This document shows positions 1 to 9,024 of a DNA stretch of 64,000 nt, piece after piece. This stretch comes from Burkholderia aenigmatica (GTDB lineage Bacteria > Pseudomonadota > Gammaproteobacteria > Burkholderiales > Burkholderiaceae). Both the position numbers and the translations under genes were made by a program. The DNA is taken from positions 1 to 64,000 of the forward strand of contig NZ_CABVQC010000045.1 in NCBI RefSeq assembly GCF_902499175.1, given 5' to 3'. Position 1 is the stretch's first letter; every line of letters begins with the position of its first letter. The notes below the pieces were generated by a model. The model saw only the letters and a list, made by a program, of their open reading frames with translations. It ran no database searches and was not told the DNA's origin.

Positions 1-1317
1 CCACCACCATCTACGAAACTTGAATTCAGGAAAGATTCAAGTTTCTATCGGGGCGACAACTATTTTGCCGCGGGGGGACCGCTGGAGTATATGGCACACC
101 GAGGTTTTGCCCACGTTGGTCGGCATTTTACGGGTGAAGGGGCGCGTGTTGCTTGCCAGATGCAGTCCATCGACGAGCTGCGTCACTTCCAGACCGAAAT
201 GCATGCTCTCTCGCACTACAACAAGTATTTTAACGGCCTGCACAACTCCATCCATTGGTACGACCGGGTCTGGTATTTGTCGGTGCCCAAGTCATTTTTT
301 GAAGACGCGGCCACCGGTGGACCGTTCGAGTTTCTTACTGCGGTGAGCTTTTCGTTCGAATATGTGTTGACCAACCTGCTGTTTGTCCCCTTCATGTCGG
401 GTGCTGCTTACAACGGGGACATGTCGACGGTCACCTTCGGTTTTTCGGCGCAAAGTGACGAATCGCGCCACATGACACTCGGCATCGAATGCATCAAGTT
501 CATGCTGGAACAGGATCCGGACAACGTGCCCATCGTGCAGCGCTGGATCGACAAGTGGTTCTGGCGCGGCTATCGGCTGTTGAGCATCGTGGCCATGATG
601 CAGGACTACATGCTGCCTAACCGGGTGATGAGCTGGCGCGAGAGCTGGGAGATGTACGTCGAGCAGAACGGCGGCGCGCTGTTCAAGGATCTTGCGCGTT
701 ACGGCATCCGTAAGCCCAAGGGCTGGGACCAGGCTTGCGAAGGCAAGGACCACATCAGCCATCAGACCTTCGCCGTGTTCTATAACTATAACGCCGCGGC
801 CCCCATCCACACCTGGGTTCCCACAGAAGAAGAAATGGGGTGGCTGTCGGAGAAGTACCCCGAGACGTTCGACAAGTATTACCGTCCGCGTTGGGACTAC
901 TGGCGCGAGCAGGCCGCCAAGGGCAACCGTTTCTACAACAAGACGCTGCCGATGCTCTGCACTACCTGCCAGATTCCGATGATATTCACCGAGCCTGGCG
1001 ACGCAACCAAGATCTGCTATCGCGAGTCGGACTACCTCGGCGACAAGTATCACTTCTGCAGCGACCACTGCAAGGAGATTTTTGACAACGAACCCGAGAA
1101 GTTCGTGCAGTCATGGCTTCCGCCGCAGCAAGTGTATCAAGGAAACTGTTTCAAGCCGGATGCCGATCCGACCAAGGAAGGTTTCGATCCCTTGATGGCC
1201 TTGCTCGACTACTACAACCTGAATGTAGGCCGGGACAACTTCGATTTCGAGGGGTCGGAAGACCAAAAGAACTTTGCTGCCTGGCGTGGAGAGGTCTTGC
1301 AAGGAGAAGCCAAATGA
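1..1317 (+). CDS. dmpN: Phenol hydroxylase large (diiron oxygenase) subunit, 5' partial
   Basis: This is the catalytic alpha subunit of multicomponent phenol hydroxylase (DmpN/TomA3/PoxD family), which hydroxylates phenols to catechols with O2 and electrons from DmpP. The frame is open to the window edge, so the N-terminal part (roughly the first 70-80 residues of a ~510-aa family) is missing. The four-helix diiron ligand set is visible in order: Glu in PLEY, the DELRH pair, Glu in FSFEY and the DESRH pair. The C-terminal Cys-rich segment (CTTCQIP, FCSDHC) is also typical. The stop overlaps the next gene in an ATGA, so it is translationally coupled to dmpO. The family is certain; the exact substrate preference (phenol, benzene or cresols) cannot be read from sequence. 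Confidence 0.96.
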   Translation, partial: PPPSTKLEFRKDSSFYRGDNYFAAGGPLEYMAHRGFAHVGRHFTGEGARVACQMQSIDELRHFQTEMHALSHYNKYFNGLHNSIHWYDRVWYLSVPKSFFEDAATGGPFEFLTAVSFSFEYVLTNLLFVPFMSGAAYNGDMSTVTFGFSAQSDESRHMTLGIECIKFMLEQDPDNVPIVQRWIDKWFWRGYRLLSIVAMMQDYMLPNRVMSWRESWEMYVEQNGGALFKDLARYGIRKPKGWDQACEGKDHISHQTFAVFYNYNAAAPIHTWVPTEEEMGWLSEKYPETFDKYYRPRWDYWREQAAKGNRFYNKTLPMLCTTCQIPMIFTEPGDATKICYRESDYLGDKYHFCSDHCKEIFDNEPEKFVQSWLPPQQVYQGNCFKPDADPTKEGFDPLMALLDYYNLNVGRDNFDFEGSEDQKNFAAWRGEVLQGEAK

Positions 1318-1670
1318 GCGTTGTTGCCCTCAAACCCTACAAGTTCCCGGCACGAGACGCGCGCGAAAACTTTCCGGCGCCGTTGCTGTTTATCGGCTGG
1401 GAAGACCATCTGTTGTTTGCGGCACCAGTTGCCTTGCCCCTGCCGTCGGACACGTTGTTCGGTGCGCTGTGCACCCAGGTGTTGCCCGGCACTTATGGCT
1501 ATCACCCCGATTTCTCAAAAATCGACTGGAGCCAGGTGCAGTGGTTTAAGTCCGGCCAGCCGTGGCATCCCGACCCGGCGAAGTCGCTGGCTGAAAACGG
1601 TCTGACGCACAAAGACGTGATCCGCTTTCGCACGCCTGGCTTGAACGGTCTGAGCGGTTCCTGCAATTGA
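1314..1670 (+). CDS. dmpO: Phenol hydroxylase subunit DmpO
   Basis: This 118-aa protein is the small (gamma-type) subunit of the phenol hydroxylase oxygenase component and packs against DmpN in the (alpha-beta-gamma)2 hydroxylase. The start is the ATG that overlaps the dmpN stop by four bases, preceded by AGGAGAAG. A longer upstream in-frame start would lie inside dmpN and is rejected. Position between dmpN and dmpP and the length (about 120 aa in the family) support the call. The conserved opening VVALKPYKFPARD and later PLLFIGWEDHLLFAAP are recognisable for this subunit. Confidence 0.93.
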   Translation: MSVVALKPYKFPARDARENFPAPLLFIGWEDHLLFAAPVALPLPSDTLFGALCTQVLPGTYGYHPDFSKIDWSQVQWFKSGQPWHPDPAKSLAENGLTHKDVIRFRTPGLNGLSGSCN

Positions 1671-1688
1671 GATTGCGTCATGGCAGCG

Positions 1689-1729
1689 CAATCACACCGC
1701 AGCCGAAGTTACAGGCCGCGGTGTGATTG
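1689..1729 (+). promoter_or_regulatory. 12-bp inverted repeat between dmpO and dmpP
   Basis: CAATCACACCGC (1689-1700) is matched perfectly by GCGGTGTGATTG (1718-1729) with a 17-nt loop, inside the 78-bp dmpO-dmpP gap. No T-run follows, so it is more likely an mRNA-stabilising or expression-balancing hairpin within the operon than a terminator. The function is inferred. Confidence 0.5.
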
Positions 1730-1748
1730 GCCTCTGGCGATTTGAACA

Positions 1749-2813
1749 ATGACCTATCAACTCAACATTCAGCCCCTGGGTGCCACCATTGAGGTGGAGG
1801 AAGGGCAAACTATACTCGACGCGGCCTTGCGCCAAGGCATTTACATTCCGCACGCGTGTGGTCACGGGCTATGTGGAACCTGCAAGGTGCAGGTGTGTGA
1901 CGGAGAAGTCGATCTCGGCGATGCGAATCCCTTCGCGCTGATGGACTTCGAGCGCGAGGAGCGCAAGGCGTTGGCCTGCTGTGCCACCTTGCTCGATGAC
2001 ACGACCATCGAGGCCGACATCGAGGAAGACCCGGACGCCGAAGTCATCCCGGTCGAGGATTTCAATGCCGAGGTGACACGCATCGAGCAACTCACACCGA
2101 CGATCAAAGCCGTCTTCCTGAGACTCGATCAACCGATTCATTTTCAGGCGGGTCAGTACGTGCAACTTGAAATTCCCGAGTTGCGCCAGACACGGGCGTT
2201 TTCCATTGCCAATTCACCTGCGGACGTCGCAGCAACGGGGGAGATCGAGCTCAATATTCGCCGGGTTCCGGGAGGACAGGGCACGGGTTACATCCATGAA
2301 CAACTGGCGGTGGGGAACATACTGCACGTGACGGGTCCCTATGGCCGGTTTTTCGTGCGCAGGTCAGCCGACCAACCCATGGTTTTCATGGCAGGTGGTT
2401 CAGGCCTGTCGAGCCCTCGGTCGATGATTATCGACTTGTTGCAAAGCGGATGGAGCAGGCCTATCACTCTGGTCTATGGCCAGCGCAATGAGGCAGAACT
2501 GTATTACGACGAGGAGTTCCGCGAGCTCAGCCAGCGGTATTCGAACTTCAGCTACGTGCCGGCACTATCGGAAAAAGCAGAAGGTGCGACGCATCCCTTG
2601 GCGCAGGGTTTCGTTCACGAGGTCGCCAAGGCTCATTTCGGGAACAACTTTTCCGGCCACAAAGCCTATTTGTGCGGGCCGCCGGCGATGATCGACGCCT
2701 GCGTCACGACCCTGATCCAGGGCCGGTTGTTCGAACGCGACATCTATTTTGAGAAGTTCATTTCCGCAGCCGACGCCCAACAAGTACGCAGTCCGCTTTT
2801 CAAGAGGGTGTGA
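1749..2813 (+). CDS. dmpP: Phenol hydroxylase reductase DmpP (NADH:2Fe-2S/FAD)
   Basis: This 354-aa reductase passes electrons from NADH through FAD and a plant-type [2Fe-2S] centre to the DmpLNO oxygenase. The N-terminal ferredoxin domain (about 1-95) has the Cys ligands HACGHGLCGTC plus a later ACC. The FAD-binding domain has the RAFSIANS flavin motif, and the NAD domain has MAGGSGLSSPRSMI and YLCGPP. The length equals the family norm (about 353 aa). The stop overlaps the GTG start of the next gene, consistent with one polycistron. Confidence 0.96.
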   Translation: MTYQLNIQPLGATIEVEEGQTILDAALRQGIYIPHACGHGLCGTCKVQVCDGEVDLGDANPFALMDFEREERKALACCATLLDDTTIEADIEEDPDAEVIPVEDFNAEVTRIEQLTPTIKAVFLRLDQPIHFQAGQYVQLEIPELRQTRAFSIANSPADVAATGEIELNIRRVPGGQGTGYIHEQLAVGNILHVTGPYGRFFVRRSADQPMVFMAGGSGLSSPRSMIIDLLQSGWSRPITLVYGQRNEAELYYDEEFRELSQRYSNFSYVPALSEKAEGATHPLAQGFVHEVAKAHFGNNFSGHKAYLCGPPAMIDACVTTLIQGRLFERDIYFEKFISAADAQQVRSPLFKRV

Positions 2814-3172
2814 TCGTGACTACTCAGGACGGGAAGGTCTACGTGACCGTCAAGCAGACCGGCGAGCGTTTCAGCTGCGCTCTCGGTGAGTCTCTGCTTG
2901 CCGGCATGGCACGCCTTGGGCGTCGCGGCATACCAGTTGGTTGCCTTAGCGGCGGGTGCGGGGTGTGTAAGGTCGCAGTGTGCAGAGGCAGCGTGCGCAA
3001 AACAGGAGCAATGAGCCGTGCGCACATTTCCGAGGCGGAAGAAGCGCAAGGTGTGGTGCTGGCGTGCCGGGTGGCGCCCACTGATGATGTAGAACTGGAG
3101 GTGGTCGGCAAGATGCAAAAGCCCTTTTTCAAAGGGTTGAGCTTTCAGGTAGCCCAAGATTCAACGAAATAA
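2810..3172 (+). CDS. dmpQ: Chloroplast-type 2Fe-2S ferredoxin (DmpQ/XylT type)
   Basis: This 120-aa ferredoxin has the cluster ligands GCLSGGCGVCKV and a distal LACRV. DmpQ/XylT-type ferredoxins reduce and so reactivate the oxidised Fe(III) form of catechol 2,3-dioxygenase, which fits its place just before dmpB. The start is GTG at 2810, overlapping the dmpP stop; a second GTG at 2816 is possible and cannot be excluded. It is distinct from the ferredoxin domain fused in DmpP. Confidence 0.92.
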   Translation: MIVTTQDGKVYVTVKQTGERFSCALGESLLAGMARLGRRGIPVGCLSGGCGVCKVAVCRGSVRKTGAMSRAHISEAEEAQGVVLACRVAPTDDVELEVVGKMQKPFFKGLSFQVAQDSTK

Positions 3173-3189
3173 GCCGAAGGAGATAGACC

Positions 3190-4134
3190 ATGGGTGTGAT
3201 GCGAATCGGCCATGCCAGTCTGAAAGTGATGGACATGGCGTTGGCAATCAAGCACTACGAAAACGTCCTGGGAATGAAAAGGACGATGGAGGACGAACAT
3301 GGAAACGTGTACCTCAAGTGCTGGGACGAATGGGACAAGTACTCCGTTATTCTGACGCCGTCCGATCAAGCAGGGCTCAACCATGTCGCCTACAAGGTTG
3401 AGCACGACGCCGACCTAGACGCGCTGCAAAAGCGTATCGAAGCCTATGGCTTCAAGACACAAATGCTCCCCGAAGGTACCCTTCCTTCGACCGGTCGTAT
3501 GCTGCAGTTCAACCTGCCGAGCGGACATGAGATGCGTCTGTTTGCGACGAAGGAATATGTGGGCACCGGAGTCGGAACGACCAATCCTGACCCGTGGCCC
3601 GATGACGTCAAGGGGGCAGGCGCCCATTGGCTGGATCACTGCCTATTGATGTGTGAACTCAATCCGGAGACGGGCGTGAATCGGGTGGCGGAAAATACCC
3701 GGTTCATGAAGGAATGCCTGGACTTTTATCTGGCTGAGCAAGTTATGGTAGGTCCGGATAGTAGCATTCAGGCTGCAACGTGGATGTTCCGCACGTCCAC
3801 GCCGCACGACATCGCTTTCGTAGGTGGGCCTCGCAATGGCTTGCACCACATTGCCTTCTTCCTCGACTCGTGGCATGACGTACTGAAATCGGCTGACGTC
3901 ATGGCCAAGAACAAGGTCAAGATCGACGTGGCGCCGACTCGCCATGGGATTACCCGCGGGGAGACGATCTATTTCTTCGATCCAAGTGGGAATCGCAACG
4001 AGACCTTTGCCGGCCTGGGCTACCTCGCTCAACCTGATCGGCCTGTGACGACCTGGACGGAAGAGCATCTCGGCAGCGGCATCTTCTATCACACCGGTGA
4101 GTTGGTCCAGTCATTCACCGAGGTTTACACCTGA
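3190..4134 (+). CDS. dmpB: Catechol 2,3-dioxygenase (extradiol)
   Basis: This 314-aa protein cleaves catechol next to the diol to give 2-hydroxymuconic semialdehyde using Fe(II). It is a two-domain vicinal-oxygen-chelate extradiol dioxygenase of the XylE/DmpB group. The C-terminal catalytic domain shows the expected ligands: His in GAHWLDHCLL, His in GLHHIAFFLD and Glu in GNRNETF. The start ATG follows AAGGAGATAGACC. It lies 17 bp after dmpQ, in the same order as the dmp operon. Confidence 0.97.
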   Translation: MGVMRIGHASLKVMDMALAIKHYENVLGMKRTMEDEHGNVYLKCWDEWDKYSVILTPSDQAGLNHVAYKVEHDADLDALQKRIEAYGFKTQMLPEGTLPSTGRMLQFNLPSGHEMRLFATKEYVGTGVGTTNPDPWPDDVKGAGAHWLDHCLLMCELNPETGVNRVAENTRFMKECLDFYLAEQVMVGPDSSIQAATWMFRTSTPHDIAFVGGPRNGLHHIAFFLDSWHDVLKSADVMAKNKVKIDVAPTRHGITRGETIYFFDPSGNRNETFAGLGYLAQPDRPVTTWTEEHLGSGIFYHTGELVQSFTEVYT

Positions 4135-4155
4135 CTGCCACGCAGGAGATAGCAC

Positions 4156-4605
4156 ATGACTCAGGCTGACTCACTTCATAGCGTCGAGGCGCGGCTGATC
4201 AACTGGCCTGCGGCTAACCGCGTCGTCGAGGCAGCTGCGCTGCACGCGCAGCGCCTCGGCGTATGCGTGAACATCGCGGTGGTCGATGTGGCGGGGAATC
4301 TTGCCGCGTTTCTGCGCATGCCTGGAGCGCCGTTGCACTCCATCGAGATCGCCATCGACAAGGCATACACGGCAGCCAGTTTCGGCTTACCGACCAGTCG
4401 GTGGAGTGAGGCCTTGCTGAGTCATTCCGAAGCGGTCCGCCAAGGCATCGTGCGAAGGCCCCGCTTCATCGCCTTCGGCGGTGGTTTGCCGATTGTTGAA
4501 AGTGGCCATCGCATCGGGGGTATTGGCGTGTCTGGCGGTACCGAAGAGCAGGACGAGCACTGTGCGCAAGCCGGATTGAGCCTGCTAGGTCTAACTCAAA
4601 CCTGA
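4156..4605 (+). CDS. GlcG/HbpS (DUF336) family protein
   Basis: This 149-aa protein belongs to the GlcG/HbpS (DUF336) family, small haem- or cofactor-binding proteins often found as extra genes in catabolic operons. It shows the family pattern of a VVDVAGNLAAFLRMPGA strand-turn segment, a KAYTAA helix and a C-terminal GGIGVSGGT loop. It sits between dmpB and dmpC in an operon that otherwise follows the dmp order, with an AGGAGATAG ribosome site. A dedicated role in meta cleavage is not established; it may protect or help assemble the iron enzymes. The family assignment is firm and the function open. Confidence 0.85.
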   Translation: MTQADSLHSVEARLINWPAANRVVEAAALHAQRLGVCVNIAVVDVAGNLAAFLRMPGAPLHSIEIAIDKAYTAASFGLPTSRWSEALLSHSEAVRQGIVRRPRFIAFGGGLPIVESGHRIGGIGVSGGTEEQDEHCAQAGLSLLGLTQT

Positions 4606-4671
4606 ATCTTTCCGGAAAGTCGACTGCCGCCGCGACCACATTTGCCTAACAAGGAAGTTTACTGAAACATC

Positions 4672-6183
4672 ATGCTGATTACCGATCCCCAAGCGACCGC
4701 GAGCACTGGAAACCAGTCCGGCGCTCGTGCTAAAGAAATCCACAACTTCATCAACGGCGAATATGTGCCGGGTCAGCGTTGGTTCGAGAAGCGCTCGCCG
4801 TTGAACAACGCGGTCATTGCCAAGGTGGCCGAAGCCGGCCGTGCCGAAGTCGACGCGGCGGTGGCTGCGGCGCAGGCCGCGCTCAAGGGAGCGTGGGGGC
4901 GCATGAGCTTGGCCCAGCGCGTGGAAGTGCTGTACGCGGTGGCCGACGGCATCAACCGTCGTTTTGACGACTTCCTGGCCGCTGAGGTAGAGGACACGGG
5001 CAAGCCTATGAGCCTGGCGCGGCATGTGGACATTCCGCGTGGGGCGGCCAATTTCAAGATCTTCGCCGACGTGGTGAAGAACGTGCCCACTGAGTTTTTT
5101 GAAATGCCTACACCGGATGGTGTCGGGGCGATCAACTACGCCATGCGTCGACCGGTCGGGGTGGTCGGGGTGATCTGTCCATGGAACCTGCCACTGCTGC
5201 TGATGACCTGGAAAGTCGGCCCAGCGCTGGCCTGTGGCAACACCGTTGTGGTCAAGCCCTCCGAAGAGACGCCGCAGACCGCTGCATTGCTGGGCGAGGT
5301 GATGAACGCGGCGGGCGTGCCGCGAGGGGTCTACAACGTCGTGCACGGCTTCGGCCCCAACTCCACCGGCGAATTCCTCACCACCCACCGCGGCATCAAC
5401 GCCATCACCTTCACCGGTGAAACCCGCACGGGTGCGGCCATCATGAAGGCCGCGGCTGACGGTGCGCGCCCCGTGAGTCTGGAGATGGGCGGCAAGAACG
5501 CTGCCATCGTGTTTGCCGACTGCGACTTCGACGCCGCCATTGAAGGCACGCTGCGCTCGTGCTTCGCCAACTGTGGCCAGGTCTGCCTGGGTACCGAGCG
5601 GGTATATGTCGAGCGCCCCATCTTTGATCGTTTTGTCTCCGCGCTCAAAAAAGGCGCTGAAGGCATGCAGCTCGGCCGCCCGGAAGATCCGGCCACCGGC
5701 ATGGGCCCGTTGATTTCGCAAGAGCATCGTGACAAGGTGCTGTCGTATTACAAGAAGGCGGTTGAAGCGGGCGCGACGGTGGTGGCGGGCGGCGGTGTAC
5801 CCGATATGCCGGACGCGCTCAAAGGCGGCGCGTGGGTACAGCCCACCATCTGGACGGGCTTGGGCGACGACTCGGTAATTGCCCGCGAGGAGATCTTCGG
5901 CCCTTGCGCGCTGGTCATGCCATTCGACAGCGAAGAAGAGGTGATCCGCCGTGCCAACGATAACGACTACGGCCTGGCCACGGCGATCTGGACCACCAAT
6001 CTGTCGCGTGCGCACCGCGTGGCGGGGGCCATCGAGGTCGGCATTGCGTGGGTGAACTCCTGGTTCCTGCGCGATTTGCGCACGCCGTTCGGCGGGGCCA
6101 AGCAGTCGGGTATCGGGCGCGAGGGCGGAGTCCACTCGCTGGAGTTCTACACGGAACTCAAAAACGTTTGCATCAAACTGTGA
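4672..6183 (+). CDS. dmpC: 2-Hydroxymuconic semialdehyde dehydrogenase
   Basis: This 503-aa NAD-dependent aldehyde dehydrogenase oxidises 2-hydroxymuconic semialdehyde to 2-hydroxymuconate (4-oxalocrotonate enol), the start of the dehydrogenative meta branch. ALDH landmarks are in place: the PWNLPL segment, VVKPSEETP, FTGETRTG, the Glu in LEMGGKNAA and the catalytic Cys in NCGQVCLGTERV, then EEIFGP near the C terminus. The length matches XylG/DmpC (about 486 aa plus an N-terminal extension). A shorter start cannot be excluded, but the chosen ATG follows AAGGAAG. Confidence 0.95.
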   Translation: MLITDPQATASTGNQSGARAKEIHNFINGEYVPGQRWFEKRSPLNNAVIAKVAEAGRAEVDAAVAAAQAALKGAWGRMSLAQRVEVLYAVADGINRRFDDFLAAEVEDTGKPMSLARHVDIPRGAANFKIFADVVKNVPTEFFEMPTPDGVGAINYAMRRPVGVVGVICPWNLPLLLMTWKVGPALACGNTVVVKPSEETPQTAALLGEVMNAAGVPRGVYNVVHGFGPNSTGEFLTTHRGINAITFTGETRTGAAIMKAAADGARPVSLEMGGKNAAIVFADCDFDAAIEGTLRSCFANCGQVCLGTERVYVERPIFDRFVSALKKGAEGMQLGRPEDPATGMGPLISQEHRDKVLSYYKKAVEAGATVVAGGGVPDMPDALKGGAWVQPTIWTGLGDDSVIAREEIFGPCALVMPFDSEEEVIRRANDNDYGLATAIWTTNLSRAHRVAGAIEVGIAWVNSWFLRDLRTPFGGAKQSGIGREGGVHSLEFYTELKNVCIKL

Positions 6184-6185
6184 TC

Positions 6186-6968
6186 ATGGACAAAACTCAA
6201 ATCACCCAGCTTGGCGACGCCCTGTATCAGGCACTGACCACGCGAACCGTGCTCGATCCGCTGACCGAGCGCCACCCCGATATGACGATCGAGGACGCCT
6301 ATCACATTCAGCAGCGCATGATCGAGCGTCGTGTGCAGGCTGGTGAAACCATCATCGGCAAGAAGATCGGCGTCACGTCGGCGGCCGTGATGAACATGCT
6401 TGGCGTGTATCAGCCGGATTTCGGCTACATGCTCGACGGCATGATCTACAACGAAGGGCAGTCGATCGAGATCGGCACGCTGATTCAGCCCAAGGCCGAA
6501 GGCGAGATCGCGTTCATCCTCAAGAAAGACCTGATGGGGCCGGGGGTGACCAACGTGGACGTGCTGGCGGCGACCGAATGCGTGATGCCGTGCTTTGAAA
6601 TTGTCGATTCGCGCATCCGCGACTGGAAGATCAAGATTCAGGACACCGTGGCGGACAACGCCTCCTGTGGCGTATTCGTGCTGGGTGATCACGCGGTCGA
6701 TCCACGCAAGCTCGACCTGACGCTGTGCGGCATGGTGATGGAGCGTAATGGCGAGATTATCGCCACGGGCTGCGGCGCGGCGGCACTGGGCTCACCGGTC
6801 AACGCCGTGGCCTGGCTTGCCAACACGCTGGGGCGTCTGGGCATTGCACTCAAGGCGGGCGAGGTGATCTTGTCCGGCGCGCTGGCGGCGATGTTCCCGG
6901 CCAAGGCGGGCGACAGCTTCCGCGTCAGTATTGGTGGTCTGGGCGGTTGTTCGGTCCGGTTTCACTGA
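6186..6968 (+). CDS. dmpE: 2-Oxopent-4-enoate hydratase (vinylpyruvate hydratase)
   Basis: This 260-aa hydratase of the fumarylacetoacetase-like fold adds water to 2-hydroxypenta-2,4-dienoate to give 4-hydroxy-2-oxovalerate. The ATG at 6186, two bases after the dmpC stop, gives the MDKTQI opening seen in DmpE; earlier in-frame starts lie inside dmpC. The motifs GKKIGVTSAAVMNMLGV, QPKAEGEIAF and VDSRIRDWKIKIQDTVADN are characteristic. It is paralogous to dmpH downstream. The closer match to hydratases rather than decarboxylases, together with gene order, decides the call. Confidence 0.94.
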   Translation: MDKTQITQLGDALYQALTTRTVLDPLTERHPDMTIEDAYHIQQRMIERRVQAGETIIGKKIGVTSAAVMNMLGVYQPDFGYMLDGMIYNEGQSIEIGTLIQPKAEGEIAFILKKDLMGPGVTNVDVLAATECVMPCFEIVDSRIRDWKIKIQDTVADNASCGVFVLGDHAVDPRKLDLTLCGMVMERNGEIIATGCGAAALGSPVNAVAWLANTLGRLGIALKAGEVILSGALAAMFPAKAGDSFRVSIGGLGGCSVRFH

Positions 6969-7046
6969 ACGCGCCTGGCCAGGCACCACGCCCGGCCGTT
7001 GTCGGATGCCGTGCGTAAAAGTCATTTTTATAGGAAGGACAAGGTC

Positions 7047-7958
7047 ATGAAAAAGATCAAATGTGCGCTGATCGGACCAGGCAATATCGGCACCGATCTG
7101 CTGGCCAAGCTCAAGCGCAGCTCGGTGCTGGAGCCGGTGTGGATGGTGGGCATCGACCCGGAATCGGAGGGGCTGAACCGAGCCCGTGAGCTCGGCATCA
7201 AAACCACGGCGGAAGGTGTCGACGGGCTGCTGCCGCATGTGCTGGCCGATGGTGTGCAGATCGCGTTTGATGCCACCAGTGCATATGTTCACGCGGAAAA
7301 CGCGCGCAAGCTTAACGCGCTGGGCGTGATGATGATCGATCTGACGCCGGCGGCAATTGGCCCGTACTGCGTACCGCCGGTCAATTTGAAAGAGCACCTG
7401 GGCAAACGCGAGATGAATGTAAACATGGTCACCTGTGGCGGGCAGGCCACCATTCCGATGGTCGCTGCGGTCTCGCGCGTGCAGCCGGTCGCTTACGGAG
7501 AAATCGTCGCGACCGTATCGAGCCGATCGGTGGGGCCCGGCACGCGCAAAAACATTGACGAATTCACGCGGACCACGGCCGGCGCGGTGGAAAAGGTGGG
7601 GGGCGCGAGGAAGGGCAAAGCCATCATCATCATCAACCCGGCGGAGCCTCCGCTGATGATGCGCGACACGATTCATTGCCTGACCGAAAGTGAGCCGGAT
7701 CACGAGAAGATTACCGAGTCGATTCACGCGATGATCAGGGAAGTCCAGAAGTACGTGCCCGGTTACCGGCTGGTCAACGGCCCGGTGTTTGACGGCAAGC
7801 GTGTGACGGTCTTCATGGAGGTGGCGGGCCTGGGGGACTATCTGCCCACGTACGCCGGCAACCTGGACATCATGACCGCTGCCGCGGCCCGGACCGCCGA
7901 GATGTTTGCCGAAGAGATGATTGCCGGCAATCTCACGCTCGAACCGGTTGTCGCTTGA
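7047..7958 (+). CDS. dmpF: Acetaldehyde dehydrogenase (acylating)
   Basis: This 303-aa enzyme converts acetaldehyde, channelled from the aldolase DmpG, to acetyl-CoA with NAD and CoA. The N-terminal Rossmann motif GPGNIGTDLL and the catalytic Cys in MVTCGGQATIPM are visible. The start is the ATG preceded by AGGAAGGACAAGGTC; the longer in-frame extension has no family match. It forms a bifunctional complex with DmpG, whose gene follows 19 bp downstream. Confidence 0.96.
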   Translation: MKKIKCALIGPGNIGTDLLAKLKRSSVLEPVWMVGIDPESEGLNRARELGIKTTAEGVDGLLPHVLADGVQIAFDATSAYVHAENARKLNALGVMMIDLTPAAIGPYCVPPVNLKEHLGKREMNVNMVTCGGQATIPMVAAVSRVQPVAYGEIVATVSSRSVGPGTRKNIDEFTRTTAGAVEKVGGARKGKAIIIINPAEPPLMMRDTIHCLTESEPDHEKITESIHAMIREVQKYVPGYRLVNGPVFDGKRVTVFMEVAGLGDYLPTYAGNLDIMTAAAARTAEMFAEEMIAGNLTLEPVVA

Positions 7959-7977
7959 GCCGTCAAGGAGAACAGAG

Positions 7978-9024
7978 ATGAACCTGCAAGGAAAAAAAAT
8001 CACCGTCCACGACATGACGTTGCGTGACGGCATGCATCCGAAGCGCCATTTGATGACGCTGGAGCAAATGAAAAGCATCGCCTGCGGCCTGGACGCAGCC
8101 GGGATCCCCCTGATTGAAGTCACGCACGGCGATGGCCTGGGCGGCTCGTCGGTCAACTATGGCTTTCCGGCCCACAGCGATGAAGAATATCTGGGGGCCG
8201 TGATCCCGCTCATGAAGCAGGCCAAGGTCTCGGCTTTACTGTTGCCGGGCATCGGCACCGTCGATCATCTGAAGATGGCCAAGGAGCTTGGCGTGCACAC
8301 CATCCGGGTGGCTACGCACTGCACCGAGGCTGACGTGTCAGAGCAGCACATTGCCCTGGCGCGCAAGCTTGAGATGGACACGGTGGGCTTCCTGATGATG
8401 GCGCATATGAACAGTCCTGAAGGGCTGGTCGGGCAGGCAAAGCTGATGGAGTCGTACGGCGCCAACTGTGTCTACATTACCGATTCGGCTGGCTACATGC
8501 TGCCCGATGATGTCAGGGCCCGCCTTGGCGCGGTGCGTGAGGCGCTCAAGCCGGAGACGGAACTGGGCTTTCACGGCCACCACAATCTGGCGATGGGGAT
8601 CGCCAACTCCATTGCGGCCGTTGAGTGTGGCGCCACCCGCATCGACGCCGCCTCGGCTGGTCTCGGTGCGGGTGCGGGCAACACGCCGATGGAGGTGCTG
8701 GTCGCCGTATGCGACCGAATGGGGATTCAGACCGGAGTGGATGTGTGGGCCATTCAGGACGTGGCCGAAGACCTGGTCGTGCCGATCATGGACTTCCCCA
8801 TCCGGATCGACCGCGACTCGCTCACCCTGGGTTACGCCGGGGTCTACGGGTCGTTCCTGCTGTTTGCCAAGCGCGCCGAGCAAAAGTATGGCGTACCGGC
8901 GCGCGAGATCCTGGTCGAGCTTGGGCGCCGGGGCATGGTCGGTGGCCAGGAAGACATGATTGAAGACACGGCCATCACGCTGGCCAAAGCGCGTGCGTCA
9001 AAGGCGCAGAAGGTGGCGGCATGA
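7978..9024 (+). CDS. dmpG: 4-Hydroxy-2-oxovalerate aldolase
   Basis: This 348-aa class II (DRE-TIM) aldolase splits 4-hydroxy-2-oxovalerate into pyruvate and acetaldehyde. The DRE-TIM signature appears as HDMTLRDGMHP near the N terminus and the metal-binding GFHGHHN further on. The start ATG has AAGGAG upstream. It overlaps dmpH by four bases (ATGA) and pairs with DmpF. Confidence 0.96.
   Translation: MNLQGKKITVHDMTLRDGMHPKRHLMTLEQMKSIACGLDAAGIPLIEVTHGDGLGGSSVNYGFPAHSDEEYLGAVIPLMKQAKVSALLLPGIGTVDHLKMAKELGVHTIRVATHCTEADVSEQHIALARKLEMDTVGFLMMAHMNSPEGLVGQAKLMESYGANCVYITDSAGYMLPDDVRARLGAVREALKPETELGFHGHHNLAMGIANSIAAVECGATRIDAASAGLGAGAGNTPMEVLVAVCDRMGIQTGVDVWAIQDVAEDLVVPIMDFPIRIDRDSLTLGYAGVYGSFLLFAKRAEQKYGVPAREILVELGRRGMVGGQEDMIEDTAITLAKARASKAQKVAA

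Noticed and set aside
4591..6135. Long minus-strand open frame opposite dmpC
   Set aside because: It lies antisense to a clear aldehyde dehydrogenase gene and its translation is Arg/His-rich without motifs; it is a GC-rich shadow frame.
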